Source: SZUA-430 sp044220975 (lineage in GTDB: Bacteria; Pseudomonadota; Alphaproteobacteria; Micropepsales; Micropepsaceae). From it: a stretch of DNA of 64,000 nt. Position numbers and translations under genes: made by a program. The stretch spans positions 1 to 64,000 of the forward strand of contig JBGAPZ010000008.1 in the NCBI GenBank assembly GCA_044220975.1, read 5' to 3'. The notes beneath the pieces are model-generated. The model was not told where the DNA came from and ran no database searches. It saw nothing but the letters and a program-made list of their open reading frames with translations. This document shows, piece after piece, positions 7,594-14,949 of the stretch. The stretch's first letter is position 1, and each line of letters opens with the position of its first letter.

Positions 7594-8373
7594 ATGGTTC
7601 AAAGCCTGAATTTTGCTGGGTCGTCATTCATCGAGGCGCGGGTCATGCACGCGCGCTCACGACCTACGCGCAACAGCTTTGTCTATAGGGTCCCCTATCT
7701 CGCGCTGAACGCACGCACGTTGGCCAAGGGCGGACGTTCGGGCGTGCTATCGATCGACGGCGGCAATGTGTTCAGTGTGCGGACTAAAAACTATGGCGCG
7801 GGCGGGCTGACCGGCGCGGCATTCGTGCGCGATGTCCTCATGCGGTACCACGTGCACGAGGCTGACGGCGAGATCGTGCTTGTGACGATGCCGGGAATAC
7901 TGGGCTTTGCGTTCAATCCCGTGAGTTTTTGGCTGTGCTTGGATAGGGACGGGCAACTGCGCGCGGTCATTGCGGAGGTGAACAACACGTTCGGCGAGCG
8001 GCACTTCTACGTCTGCAAGCATGGCGACCATCGCGCGATCGAGCCGCAAGACACTGTCGTCGCCGAAAAGATGTTTCATGTGTCGCCATTCATGCCCGTC
8101 GAGGGGCACTATCAATTCGCGTTTTCGTGGAATGAAGGCGGGTTCGGAGCGCGGATCGATTTGCACGACGCGGAAGGGCTGATCTTGACGACGTCGATGG
8201 CCGGGCGACGCGAGGCAGTGACATCGTGGCTGCTGCTGCGCGGTTTGCTCGCCAATCCGCTGCTGATGTTCAAGGTTTTAGGACTTATTCACTATCAGGC
8301 CGTTCGCCTATGGGCGAAAGGCGTGCGGCACTTCCGCAAACCACCGCCACCGGCCGAGCAAGTCACCGGCTAA
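7594..8373 (+). CDS. DUF1365 family protein
   Basis: A 259-residue protein matching DUF1365: it opens with FIEARVMHARSRPTRNSFVYRVPYLAL and carries GFAFNPVSFWLCLDRDG and EVNNTFGERHFY, the conserved blocks of the family (shown in pieces). DUF1365 genes often sit with a FAD-dependent amine oxidase and a cyclopropane-fatty-acid synthase, implying lipid modification, but neither partner is adjacent here. The ATG at 7594 has AAGAGG upstream. It is cytosolic with a C-terminal hydrophobic helix. Confidence 0.85.
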   Translation: MVQSLNFAGSSFIEARVMHARSRPTRNSFVYRVPYLALNARTLAKGGRSGVLSIDGGNVFSVRTKNYGAGGLTGAAFVRDVLMRYHVHEADGEIVLVTMPGILGFAFNPVSFWLCLDRDGQLRAVIAEVNNTFGERHFYVCKHGDHRAIEPQDTVVAEKMFHVSPFMPVEGHYQFAFSWNEGGFGARIDLHDAEGLILTTSMAGRREAVTSWLLLRGLLANPLLMFKVLGLIHYQAVRLWAKGVRHFRKPPPPAEQVTG

Positions 8374-8423
8374 TTGGGGACAGTTTACGGGGTTTTGAGG
8401 GCTCGTCGCCTAGTGTCCGCCCC

Positions 8424-8681
8424 ATGGGTGTTCAAGGATCGAGCGCGGTGTTGTTGGTGCTGAGCGGTTTGCTGGCCGCGGCAGGTGTGCTGCAGCTCGT
8501 TTCCTTGCCCGGCGCGGCCGAACCGATGGCTGTAGGTCTTGCTGCGTTCGCGGCTTTGCTGCCGGCTGGATATTTCTTGGGGCTCTATGCGGCGCGACCG
8601 AAGGCAGAAAAGCCGGTCGTAGTCATTCGCGAAGACGACGGAAGTGCGGTCGTCGTTCCGTTCAGACGCCGCGCTCAGTAA
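8424..8681 (+). CDS. Small two-helix membrane protein
   Basis: An 85-residue protein with two predicted transmembrane helices (VLLVLSGLLAAAGVLQLVSL and VGLAAFAALLPAGYFLGLYA) and a basic C-terminal tail ending FRRRAQ. No family is recognised. A longer frame runs into the DUF1365 gene, but the ATG at 8424 leaves a compact hairpin membrane protein. It is 50 bases downstream of the DUF1365 gene and may share its transcript. Confidence 0.5.
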   Translation: MGVQGSSAVLLVLSGLLAAAGVLQLVSLPGAAEPMAVGLAAFAALLPAGYFLGLYAARPKAEKPVVVIREDDGSAVVVPFRRRAQ

Positions 8682-8689
8682 TTTTTCGT

Positions 8690-8884
8690 TTACCAGAAAT
8701 AGTTGTTCTCGCGACGCTGACGGCTGCGCTCGCGGAGCAACAAGAGCGCGATCGAAATCAGCGCGCCGACGACGATCAGTGCGCCGAAGTTCCAAGATTC
8801 TGCCAGCGTGCAAGCCTGGCTGTCGAAGAAGCTGCGGACGCAGGTGGCGTTGCCGAGGGTTTGGATGAGATTGAGCTTGTCCAT
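8690..8884 (-). CDS. Small single-pass membrane protein
   Basis: A 64-residue protein: a polar N-terminal half with two cysteines (ATCVRSFFDSQACTL), one transmembrane helix (ALIVVGALISIALLLL) and a basic end (RERSRQRRENNYFW). The ATG at 8884 has a strong GGAGG seven bases upstream, which supports it as a real gene despite its size. The longer frame to 8911 has no ribosome site. Function unknown. Confidence 0.55.
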   Translation of the reverse strand: MDKLNLIQTLGNATCVRSFFDSQACTLAESWNFGALIVVGALISIALLLLRERSRQRRENNYFW

Positions 8885-8952
8885 GACCGCGTCCTCCGTT
8901 GGTAGAATCAACCTCGCAAGGGCGGTGCCAGTGGCGGAAATGGGCTGCCAAT

Positions 8953-8977
8953 CCTTAACCAGCGTAGGCAGTTAAGG
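8953..8977. repeat. CCTTAAC/GTTAAGG inverted repeat
   Basis: Perfect 7-base arms separated by 11 bases lie in the gap between the LytTR gene stop (8999) and the 64-residue gene (8884), both on the minus strand. It may be an operator for the small gene or a weak hairpin end for the LytTR transcript. Confidence 0.35.
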
Positions 8978-8998
8978 TTATGCTGTTTCGCATTGGTA

Positions 8999-9853
8999 TC
9001 AATTGAGCCAGCCCGCTTCGCGCAGCTCCGGCGCATAGCCTCGACTAACGGGCGCTTCGGTGCCGTTCGTCAGCACAATCGCCAGGCGGCCGTTGTCGCG
9101 GCGAACACTTCCAACCGCCGCTTTCGACACCCACCAGGAGCGATGCGTGCGTGCGCCCGGTGTTTGGCCCATCTCGGCGATCGCGTCGGTCAAGCGCAGC
9201 AGAAGCAGGTCCGAGCCCCTTTCCGTGTGGATACGCACGTAGTGATCCTCGCCCTGTAGGGCCAGAATCGCAGCGTCTTGCAGTTTGACCGGGAGGCGCT
9301 GACTCAGCTTTGGCGGGCGAACGTCGGCAGGGGCGGGCAGGGGGGCGGCTGCTTGCGTCGTGCGCCGAGCCCGTAGAATCGCCCCGATCAGCGACATCAG
9401 GATGGTAATGAACCACACATAGAACACGAAGATCGGCGAGAACTCGATTTGTCCGGCCCCGAACACAAGGGCGCCGAAACCGTAGGCCACCAGTGACATG
9501 GCTGCGGTCATCAGCGTTGTCACCGTGAAGAAGCGGGCACGCGGGCGGCGATCGAATAAAGGGCTTCGATCGGCCCAGATGTTCAATGCTGCGCCAATGC
9601 CCGCACCCAACGCCATGGTCGGCACCCAATAGGCGAGACGCATCCAGAACGGGGCCAAGAACGAGCCGAAGGGACCGAGCAGGGCAAGCACGAAGCCCGG
9701 GAGCGTCGCCATCAGCGCGACGGCGATCCACGGGCGTTCCCAGACTTGTGCGAAAAGCGCCTCCCCCATTGGCGCTTCGCGAGTTGCTTCGACATTGTTT
9801 TCGCGAAGTTCGCCCTGCATCTGACGGAATTGCGCATGCGGTTCGTCGTTCAT
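8999..9853 (-). CDS. Membrane-anchored LytTR-family transcriptional regulator
   Basis: A 284-residue protein with four transmembrane helices (about 37-165) and a C-terminal LytTR DNA-binding domain (about 190-284), recognised by ILALQGEDHYVRIHTERG, LLLRLTDAIAEM and HRSWWVSKAAV. LytTR domains bind DNA through beta-strand insertions. The membrane part lacks a receiver domain, so the protein probably senses at the membrane directly. The ATG at 9853 is chosen; a start 14 codons earlier is possible. It is divergent from a DUF2306 membrane protein with a 71-base shared promoter region, the pair being a candidate regulator-target unit. Confidence 0.8.
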   Translation of the reverse strand: MNDEPHAQFRQMQGELRENNVEATREAPMGEALFAQVWERPWIAVALMATLPGFVLALLGPFGSFLAPFWMRLAYWVPTMALGAGIGAALNIWADRSPLFDRRPRARFFTVTTLMTAAMSLVAYGFGALVFGAGQIEFSPIFVFYVWFITILMSLIGAILRARRTTQAAAPLPAPADVRPPKLSQRLPVKLQDAAILALQGEDHYVRIHTERGSDLLLLRLTDAIAEMGQTPGARTHRSWWVSKAAVGSVRRDNGRLAIVLTNGTEAPVSRGYAPELREAGWLN

Positions 9854-9924
9854 GGCGACATATATCGGGGAATGGCTCGCGGGCGGCAATCCCACAGGCG
9901 CGACTGCAAAGAGGCGATACCCTT

Positions 9925-10497
9925 ATGGAACGAAACGATACGTGGCCCGACCAGGCCTTTTGGCGCGGCTTCAGGTTCAGGTTGGTTTTCGGGCTACTGG
10001 TCACAATCGGCATACTGGGCGTGTGGCTGGCGACCCTGCCGGCGTCCAGCCGAAACGCCATGCTCGACTATTGGTCACGGGTGAAAGTCTCAGCACCGGG
10101 CTTTGACCTAGCGCCGCTGCTGGCAGCCCCGTTTTCGGTGCAGATTCATGTGATGGCTGCCGTGGTTGCCCTTGTTGTGGGCGCAATCATCTTCCTGCTT
10201 CCAAAGGGGACCGGGTTCCATCGCCTGTTGGGGTGGACCTGGGTGTCGTCGATGATCGTCGTTGCCGCGACGTCGGTTGCCATGATCGCGGACTTCCGGA
10301 ACGGCATCAACGCGCTGCACATTTTCACGGTCGTGACTGTGCTCTCGCTTTGGATGGGGCTCACCGGCATCCGGCGCGGCGATGTTCGCCGGCACGCCGC
10401 TTCGATGGTTGGGCTTTATGTCGGCGGCTTGATCATCGCGGGGGTTACCGCGTTCATCCCCGGAAGGACGATGTGGCAGGTCGTGTTCGGCGGGTAG
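9925..10497 (+). CDS. DUF2306-type multi-pass membrane protein
   Basis: A 190-residue protein with about five transmembrane helices. IHVMAAVVALVVGAIIFLLP, GTGFHRLLGWTWV and DFRNGINALHIFT place histidines in helices as in DUF2306 proteins, which resemble heme-binding membrane proteins; heme binding is not shown. The ATG at 9925 has GAGGCGA nine bases upstream. Its divergent neighbour is a membrane LytTR regulator. The gene ends four bases before the stop of the convergent antiporter gene. Confidence 0.75.
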   Translation: MERNDTWPDQAFWRGFRFRLVFGLLVTIGILGVWLATLPASSRNAMLDYWSRVKVSAPGFDLAPLLAAPFSVQIHVMAAVVALVVGAIIFLLPKGTGFHRLLGWTWVSSMIVVAATSVAMIADFRNGINALHIFTVVTVLSLWMGLTGIRRGDVRRHAASMVGLYVGGLIIAGVTAFIPGRTMWQVVFGG

Positions 10498-10500
10498 GGA

Positions 10501-11931
10501 TCAAAGGAAGTGGGTCCACGTCACGAGTGCGAAGCAGGGCAGCAGGATCAATCCTGACCACAGCATGTAGCCGAAGAAGCTGGGCATCTTGATGCCGGCT
10601 TCCTCGGCGATCGCTTTGACCATGAAGTTCGGGGCGTTCCCGATGTAGGTGTTGGCGCCCATGAAGACGGCGCCGGCGGAGATAGCGGCGAGCGTTGTTG
10701 CAAGCGGGCCCATCAGTTGCTGTGCGTCGCCGCCGGCTGCGTTAAAGAACACGAGATAGGTCGGCGCATTGTCGAGAAAGCTCGACAGGCCGCCCGTCAA
10801 CCAGAAATACATCGCGTTGTTTGGGCTACCGTCGGCGTTTGAAACGAGCGCGAGGACGGGTGCGAATGCGCCGTCGGTGCCTGCGCGCAGCATCGCGATC
10901 ACAGGGACGATCGTCACAAAGATGCCGGCGAACAGCTTTGCCACTTCGGCGATGGGCCCCCACGTGAACGCGTTACCGGCGCGGTACGACGCCGGCGTCA
11001 GCATCAGCGACAACGCGGAAAGCAGAAGCAAAGCGATCACGCGTACAACGTCTGCGAAGCCAACATGAACGCCCATGACGGTGAGTGCAGCGTCCGTCTT
11101 CCACATCGCCGAACCCAAAATCGTGCCTACGACGGCGACTAGGAGAAGGATGTTGCGCCATCCGTGGAGCGTGATCGGGGGCTTGGTGTCAGGCGTCGGA
11201 TCAGGCTGTTTGCGCTTGTCGCGCAGATAGACGTAGCTGTCGAGCGCGAAGAAGACGGCAAGCAAAATTGCGGTGACCAGTGCCGTCTTGCCGACGAGGT
11301 TGACCGTGGGCCAGAAGAAATCCACACCCTTCAGGAAGCCCAGATAAAGCGGCGGATCGCCGAGTGGCGAGAGCGCGCCGCCGATGTTCGACACCAAGAA
11401 AATAAAGAAGACGATGACGTGAACATTGTAGCTGCGGTCGTCGTTGGCCCGGATCAGCGGGCGAATAAGCAGGACCGAGGCACCCGTCGTGCCTGTGACG
11501 CTGGCGATCAACGTGCCGCCGGCGAGCATCCCGGTGTTCGTCCACGGCGAGCCGTGCAGGTCGCCCTTTAGATAGACGCCACCGGATATCGTATAGAGCG
11601 CAAACAGCAAGACGATGAACGGCACGTAGTCGAGCAGCATTACGTGCAGGAGCTCGAACGTCGCCAATTGCGCCCCATAAATGGCTGCGAACGGCACGAG
11701 GAACGACAACGCCCAGGCGGCTGTGATCTTGCCGTAGTGGTGGTGCCACAAGCGCGGCGCAGCAAGCGGGAGGACGGCGATCGAGAGCAACAGCCCCACG
11801 AACGGGACGGCCCAAGGCGCTGTCAGCGCGGCGCCATTGATGTGCGCCGCGTCTGCAGCCACGGCCGCATCGGCGCCCGCAAGGCTTGCCGCAAAACCGA
11901 TGGCGGCGGCATGTTTGATGGTAGGTGTCAC
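10501..11931 (-). CDS. NhaD-like sodium:proton antiporter (ion transporter superfamily)
   Basis: A predicted 476-residue inner-membrane protein with about 12 helices. GGALSPLGDPPLYLGFLKG and MGANTYIGNAPNFMVKAI are the two conserved re-entrant-type motifs (SPLGDPP and GNAPN) of the NhaD/ArsB ion-transporter superfamily. NhaD-type proteins exchange Na+ or Li+ for protons. I place the start at the GTG at 11931, which gives a signal-like N-terminus (AAAIGFAASLAGADAAVAAD) preceded by GAGAGGG; an ATG 21 codons upstream is the alternative. It is monocistronic. Confidence 0.8.
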   Translation of the reverse strand: MTPTIKHAAAIGFAASLAGADAAVAADAAHINGAALTAPWAVPFVGLLLSIAVLPLAAPRLWHHHYGKITAAWALSFLVPFAAIYGAQLATFELLHVMLLDYVPFIVLLFALYTISGGVYLKGDLHGSPWTNTGMLAGGTLIASVTGTTGASVLLIRPLIRANDDRSYNVHVIVFFIFLVSNIGGALSPLGDPPLYLGFLKGVDFFWPTVNLVGKTALVTAILLAVFFALDSYVYLRDKRKQPDPTPDTKPPITLHGWRNILLLVAVVGTILGSAMWKTDAALTVMGVHVGFADVVRVIALLLLSALSLMLTPASYRAGNAFTWGPIAEVAKLFAGIFVTIVPVIAMLRAGTDGAFAPVLALVSNADGSPNNAMYFWLTGGLSSFLDNAPTYLVFFNAAGGDAQQLMGPLATTLAAISAGAVFMGANTYIGNAPNFMVKAIAEEAGIKMPSFFGYMLWSGLILLPCFALVTWTHFL

Positions 11932-12093
11932 TAGATTGCGCCCTCTCGCGCCCCCAACTAGCGGATGGCACCGCAACACTTCCAAAGAATTCACCGAAAT
12001 ACAATCGCGCGTTGTTTTTGGCGCGTTGCCTGCGTTGATCGGGCGGATCGGGCTCCTTAGCCTCGCCGCGGTTCAACTTTGTAACGAGGCCCG

Positions 12094-12498
12094 ATGACGG
12101 AAGATGCGGACGCCGTTCAACTCGTTGCGCGTGTCGTGGCAGCGTACGTCGCCAACAATCGTATGATGGCGCAAGAGTTGCCGGTGTTCATCGAGACGAT
12201 ACACCGCGCGATCGTTTCGCTTGGCCACGGCACCGTCGTTGAGCACGACGCCCCAAAGCCGGCCGTGTCGGTGAAGCGGTCGGTGACCGACGACCATATC
12301 GTGTGCTTGGAAGACGGGCTGAAGTTCAAGTCGTTGAAGCGGCACTTGCGGTCATCGTACGGGCTGACCCCAGAGCAGTACCGCGTCAAATGGGGTCTCG
12401 CGCACGACTATCCGATGGTTGCGCCGAACTATGCAGCGCGCCGGTCGACCTTGGCCAAGCAGATTGGGCTTGGGCGCAAGCGCGGCAAGCGACGCTAG
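12094..12498 (+). CDS. MucR/Ros-family transcriptional regulator, zinc site altered
   Basis: A 134-residue MucR/Ros protein. The family core VKRSVTDDHIVCLEDG, FKSLKRHLRSSYGLTPEQYR and WGLAHDYPMVAPNYAARRS is clear from residue 60 on. These regulators bind AT-rich DNA with a zinc-finger-like fold and often act as H-NS-like repressors. The expected zinc ligands are Cys71, then Asp74 in place of Cys (as in several rhizobial relatives), His84 and a second His; here the position of the second His is Ser88. The finger therefore probably folds without zinc. The basic tail ends GRKRGKRR. Its stop shares a CTAG with the convergent gene. Confidence 0.9.
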   Translation: MTEDADAVQLVARVVAAYVANNRMMAQELPVFIETIHRAIVSLGHGTVVEHDAPKPAVSVKRSVTDDHIVCLEDGLKFKSLKRHLRSSYGLTPEQYRVKWGLAHDYPMVAPNYAARRSTLAKQIGLGRKRGKRR

Positions 12499-12959
12499 GC
12501 TGCCCGCGTTTTCTTGGTTTTCGCCTCATCGCCAGCGTCGGTGAGCGACTTGCGTTCGTCGTTGTTCAGCGCCGGAGCGTTGGTCAGGACGAGGCGATCG
12601 ACCATGTCGCGCCGTGCCTTAGCGTCCTCGTTGAGGCGCAGGACGTGGATATCGGTCGCGCCGGACAGTAGGGCGTCGGCTGCGATTTCGTTGAAGGCGA
12701 GCCGGTCGGCCATGTCGGCGCTCTCGCCGATGTATAGCGCTTGCCATTCGCCGGCACGTTGCCGTGCATAGATGAAGATGCCCGGACCCTTCGGGGCGGC
12801 TTCTCCCAGACCCAAGATGTCGAACATCAGTAGTTGCGGACCCTCGGGCCCGAGCATGCTTAACGGCCAGAAATGATGGGTCTCTGCACGCGCAAGTTGA
12901 CGTTCAATTTTGCTTCCCCTGAGGGACGCTCGAAACCTGTGGAGAAAGGGCAAGGCCAT
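12495..12959 (-). CDS. GIY-YIG-like domain protein
   Basis: A 154-residue protein whose centre reads GIFIYARQRAG, then ALYIGESADMADRL, which matches the GIY-x(10)-YIG pattern plus the following Arg of GIY-YIG nucleases; ATDIHVLRLNEDAKARRDM follows. A catalytic glutamate is not certain: the ARRDMVDRLV helix has Asp where Glu is expected. The ATG at 12959 is chosen; the frame extends to a TTG 21 codons upstream. It is convergent with the MucR gene. Nuclease activity is inference and may be lost. Confidence 0.55.
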   Translation of the reverse strand: MALPFLHRFRASLRGSKIERQLARAETHHFWPLSMLGPEGPQLLMFDILGLGEAAPKGPGIFIYARQRAGEWQALYIGESADMADRLAFNEIAADALLSGATDIHVLRLNEDAKARRDMVDRLVLTNAPALNNDERKSLTDAGDEAKTKKTRAA

Positions 12960-13132
12960 AGGACAACCGCCATTTTCCGGTCCGCTAACGCCGGACCTGA
13001 TGCAGAACTGCTTGATCCGCAACGCGAATCAGCAAGCTGATGGTAGCGGTTCACTGCTCTTTCGCCAGGCGATTTGATCGCCACCACTGCATCTAGTGGG
13101 TGTGACGAATCAGGCCCATATCATCATCAATA

Positions 13133-13228
13133 TTTCAAGCAAGTTGAAATTGAAAAACGAAATCACTTCTGCGATGTTTATCCGCAACAAATGGGGGTCT
13201 CCCCAACCCGGGGGCGGGGTGGGAGACC
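13133..13228 (+). promoter_or_regulatory. Upstream region with AT-rich dyad and GC-rich hairpin
   Basis: The 289-base divergent gap before the Cys-rich gene holds an AT-rich dyad TTTCAA-GCAAG-TTGAAA (13133-13149) in unusually AT-rich DNA, then a strong hairpin with arms GGTCTCCC (13196-13203) and GGGAGACC (13221-13228). If translation starts at 13249 these lie in the promoter and leader. Confidence 0.35.
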
Positions 13229-13248
13229 AGTGTTGGGGAATTCCGTAC

Positions 13249-14940
13249 ATGCGTCATGTGATTGGGGTCGCCAGCTTAATCATTTTTTCGTTGGGTCTAG
13301 GCGTCACCGCCGCCCACTATAGCGTCGATCTTACACCTCCAGGACTCGAGCTCCTTCGGCCGAAAGCGCCAGAAGTCGCAGCCAGCATCGAACAGCAAGA
13401 AAAAGCGCGTACGATTCAAGCCGCAGCCAGTGGTTGCAAGTATTGCTCCGACATGGCGGAGCTCGCGAAAACGTTTACGCGCCGTGCCGAAACAGCGCGC
13501 GCTCACGCGAAGGCGCTGCAAACGGCACTCGGTCAAGTCTCGGATGAGAAGGCGACCTTCGCGCGTCGTGAAGACGAACTCCAAGCAGCCAAGGTGGCGG
13601 CTTCTCGTGCGGAAGCCGCCGCATTCATTTTGACGGACTGGGCCGGGCGCTGCACGTCGGAAGATTTCTGCAAGTTGCCTGCGACGCGCGTGGCCTCGAC
13701 CTGTGCGGCACAGGACGATTCACGTCCGGCGGCTGCCCTGCTGATCGCGATGTCGGTGCGCACCGTCGCGCAGCAATGTGCAAGCGCGACGTGCCCGTCG
13801 GTCGACTGCAAATCCTCGGCATCGCTTCGGGCCGACATGGACCGCATCGATAGCGAGCTTGACGAGATCGGCGGCAATATGAGCACGGCGCCGGCGCAGT
13901 TGCCGGTCGGTGCCTCGACGTTGAATGCGGAAGTTACGCGGATCGCGGACGAGACCCATTACGTTGCCAACATGCTTCCGCTCTTGCTCGATGTCGGCAA
14001 GACGCGTGCGTCTGGAGATCTGCCCAAGCTTGCGCCGGACCTCGCAAATCAGCGTGCGGTGTCGGCAGCCGAGCTTGCTGTCGTGATGGAACAGGCGGCC
14101 GGCGTCAGCGAAATCAAGAACGATCCGCGGCTTGAAGCGGCGTGGCGATTGAAGTCGATGGCGGCGCATTTGGCGGCGCTGGGCAAGAATACGGTTGCCG
14201 ACACCGTGAACTGGACGCAGGCGGCCGAAGCGCTGGGCGCGAGCTTGCTTGATCTCGCCCGCCTTGAGGCGCTGGTCGACCGGCACGCCGAGAAACTTGC
14301 CGCTGGCTGCGATGGGACAGTTTCGTCCGTGGCGCAGCAACTGCGCGAAGCCCGCGCGATGCTGGACCACTGCCGTATGCGCGCAGCGTGCGTCGGCAAA
14401 AGCGATGGCGCTTCGACCACGAAGGCATCGACCGGCGATATCGACGAGGTTTTCTCCCGCGCGACCGCGACGGCGCAAGGCTTGGTCGCGAACGAGATTG
14501 GCGAGCCTGTAATTTCGGCTGCGGATTCGCCGGAGCCAAGCATGCTCGAAGTACTGCGCAATCAAGGTGTGTGCCGTAAGGCGGCCGAGTTGATTCAGGC
14601 CTCGACCGCGGCTCCGGTGGTGACGCAGGCTGTTGCGGAGGCAGTGCCTGGCGCGCTTGCACCATCGACGGGTTCGATCTCCCCACAAGACCTCGTGACG
14701 GGCGCCGTGCAGTCGGCGTTGAATACGCCTTCGACCGCCGAAACGTCGACGCCGCAAGTTGTTCCGGCTTCCGGTAAGGCGATGCAGCCGAGCGACACCG
14801 AGCTTACGGAGGCCTCCGCGCCCGCAAGCCGCCAAGCGGCGGTGCCCCAGTTCACCGGCTCGGCTTTTGGGTTCGGTGATGGCGAGGGCGGACCAGTGCT
14901 GCAAGAGCCCCCGTCCGAACCGCAACCCAAGCAGAAATAG
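13249..14940 (+). CDS. Large Cys-rich envelope protein, unknown function
   Basis: A predicted 563-residue protein. The N-terminus MRHVIGVASLIIFSLGLGVT is a signal anchor. Residues about 65-130 are Ala/Arg/Glu-rich and likely coiled coil. Cysteine motifs recur along the chain (SGCKYCSD, RCTSEDFCKLP, CASATCPSVDC, DHCRMRAACVG, GVCRKA), suggesting disulfides in the periplasm. The last 130 residues are Ser/Thr/Pro/Ala-rich and end EPQPKQK. The frame is open back to a GTG at 13096; I choose the ATG at 13249 because it gives the membrane anchor a normal N-terminus, although no strong ribosome site is visible. I recognise no family. Confidence 0.6.
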   Translation: MRHVIGVASLIIFSLGLGVTAAHYSVDLTPPGLELLRPKAPEVAASIEQQEKARTIQAAASGCKYCSDMAELAKTFTRRAETARAHAKALQTALGQVSDEKATFARREDELQAAKVAASRAEAAAFILTDWAGRCTSEDFCKLPATRVASTCAAQDDSRPAAALLIAMSVRTVAQQCASATCPSVDCKSSASLRADMDRIDSELDEIGGNMSTAPAQLPVGASTLNAEVTRIADETHYVANMLPLLLDVGKTRASGDLPKLAPDLANQRAVSAAELAVVMEQAAGVSEIKNDPRLEAAWRLKSMAAHLAALGKNTVADTVNWTQAAEALGASLLDLARLEALVDRHAEKLAAGCDGTVSSVAQQLREARAMLDHCRMRAACVGKSDGASTTKASTGDIDEVFSRATATAQGLVANEIGEPVISAADSPEPSMLEVLRNQGVCRKAAELIQASTAAPVVTQAVAEAVPGALAPSTGSISPQDLVTGAVQSALNTPSTAETSTPQVVPASGKAMQPSDTELTEASAPASRQAAVPQFTGSAFGFGDGEGGPVLQEPPSEPQPKQK

Positions 14941-14949
14941 TCCTTCGCT

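Noticed and set aside
13720..14925. A long minus-strand open frame of about 400 codons
   Set aside because: It is antisense to the Cys-rich gene, with Arg-rich composition typical of a shadow frame and no recognisable motif.
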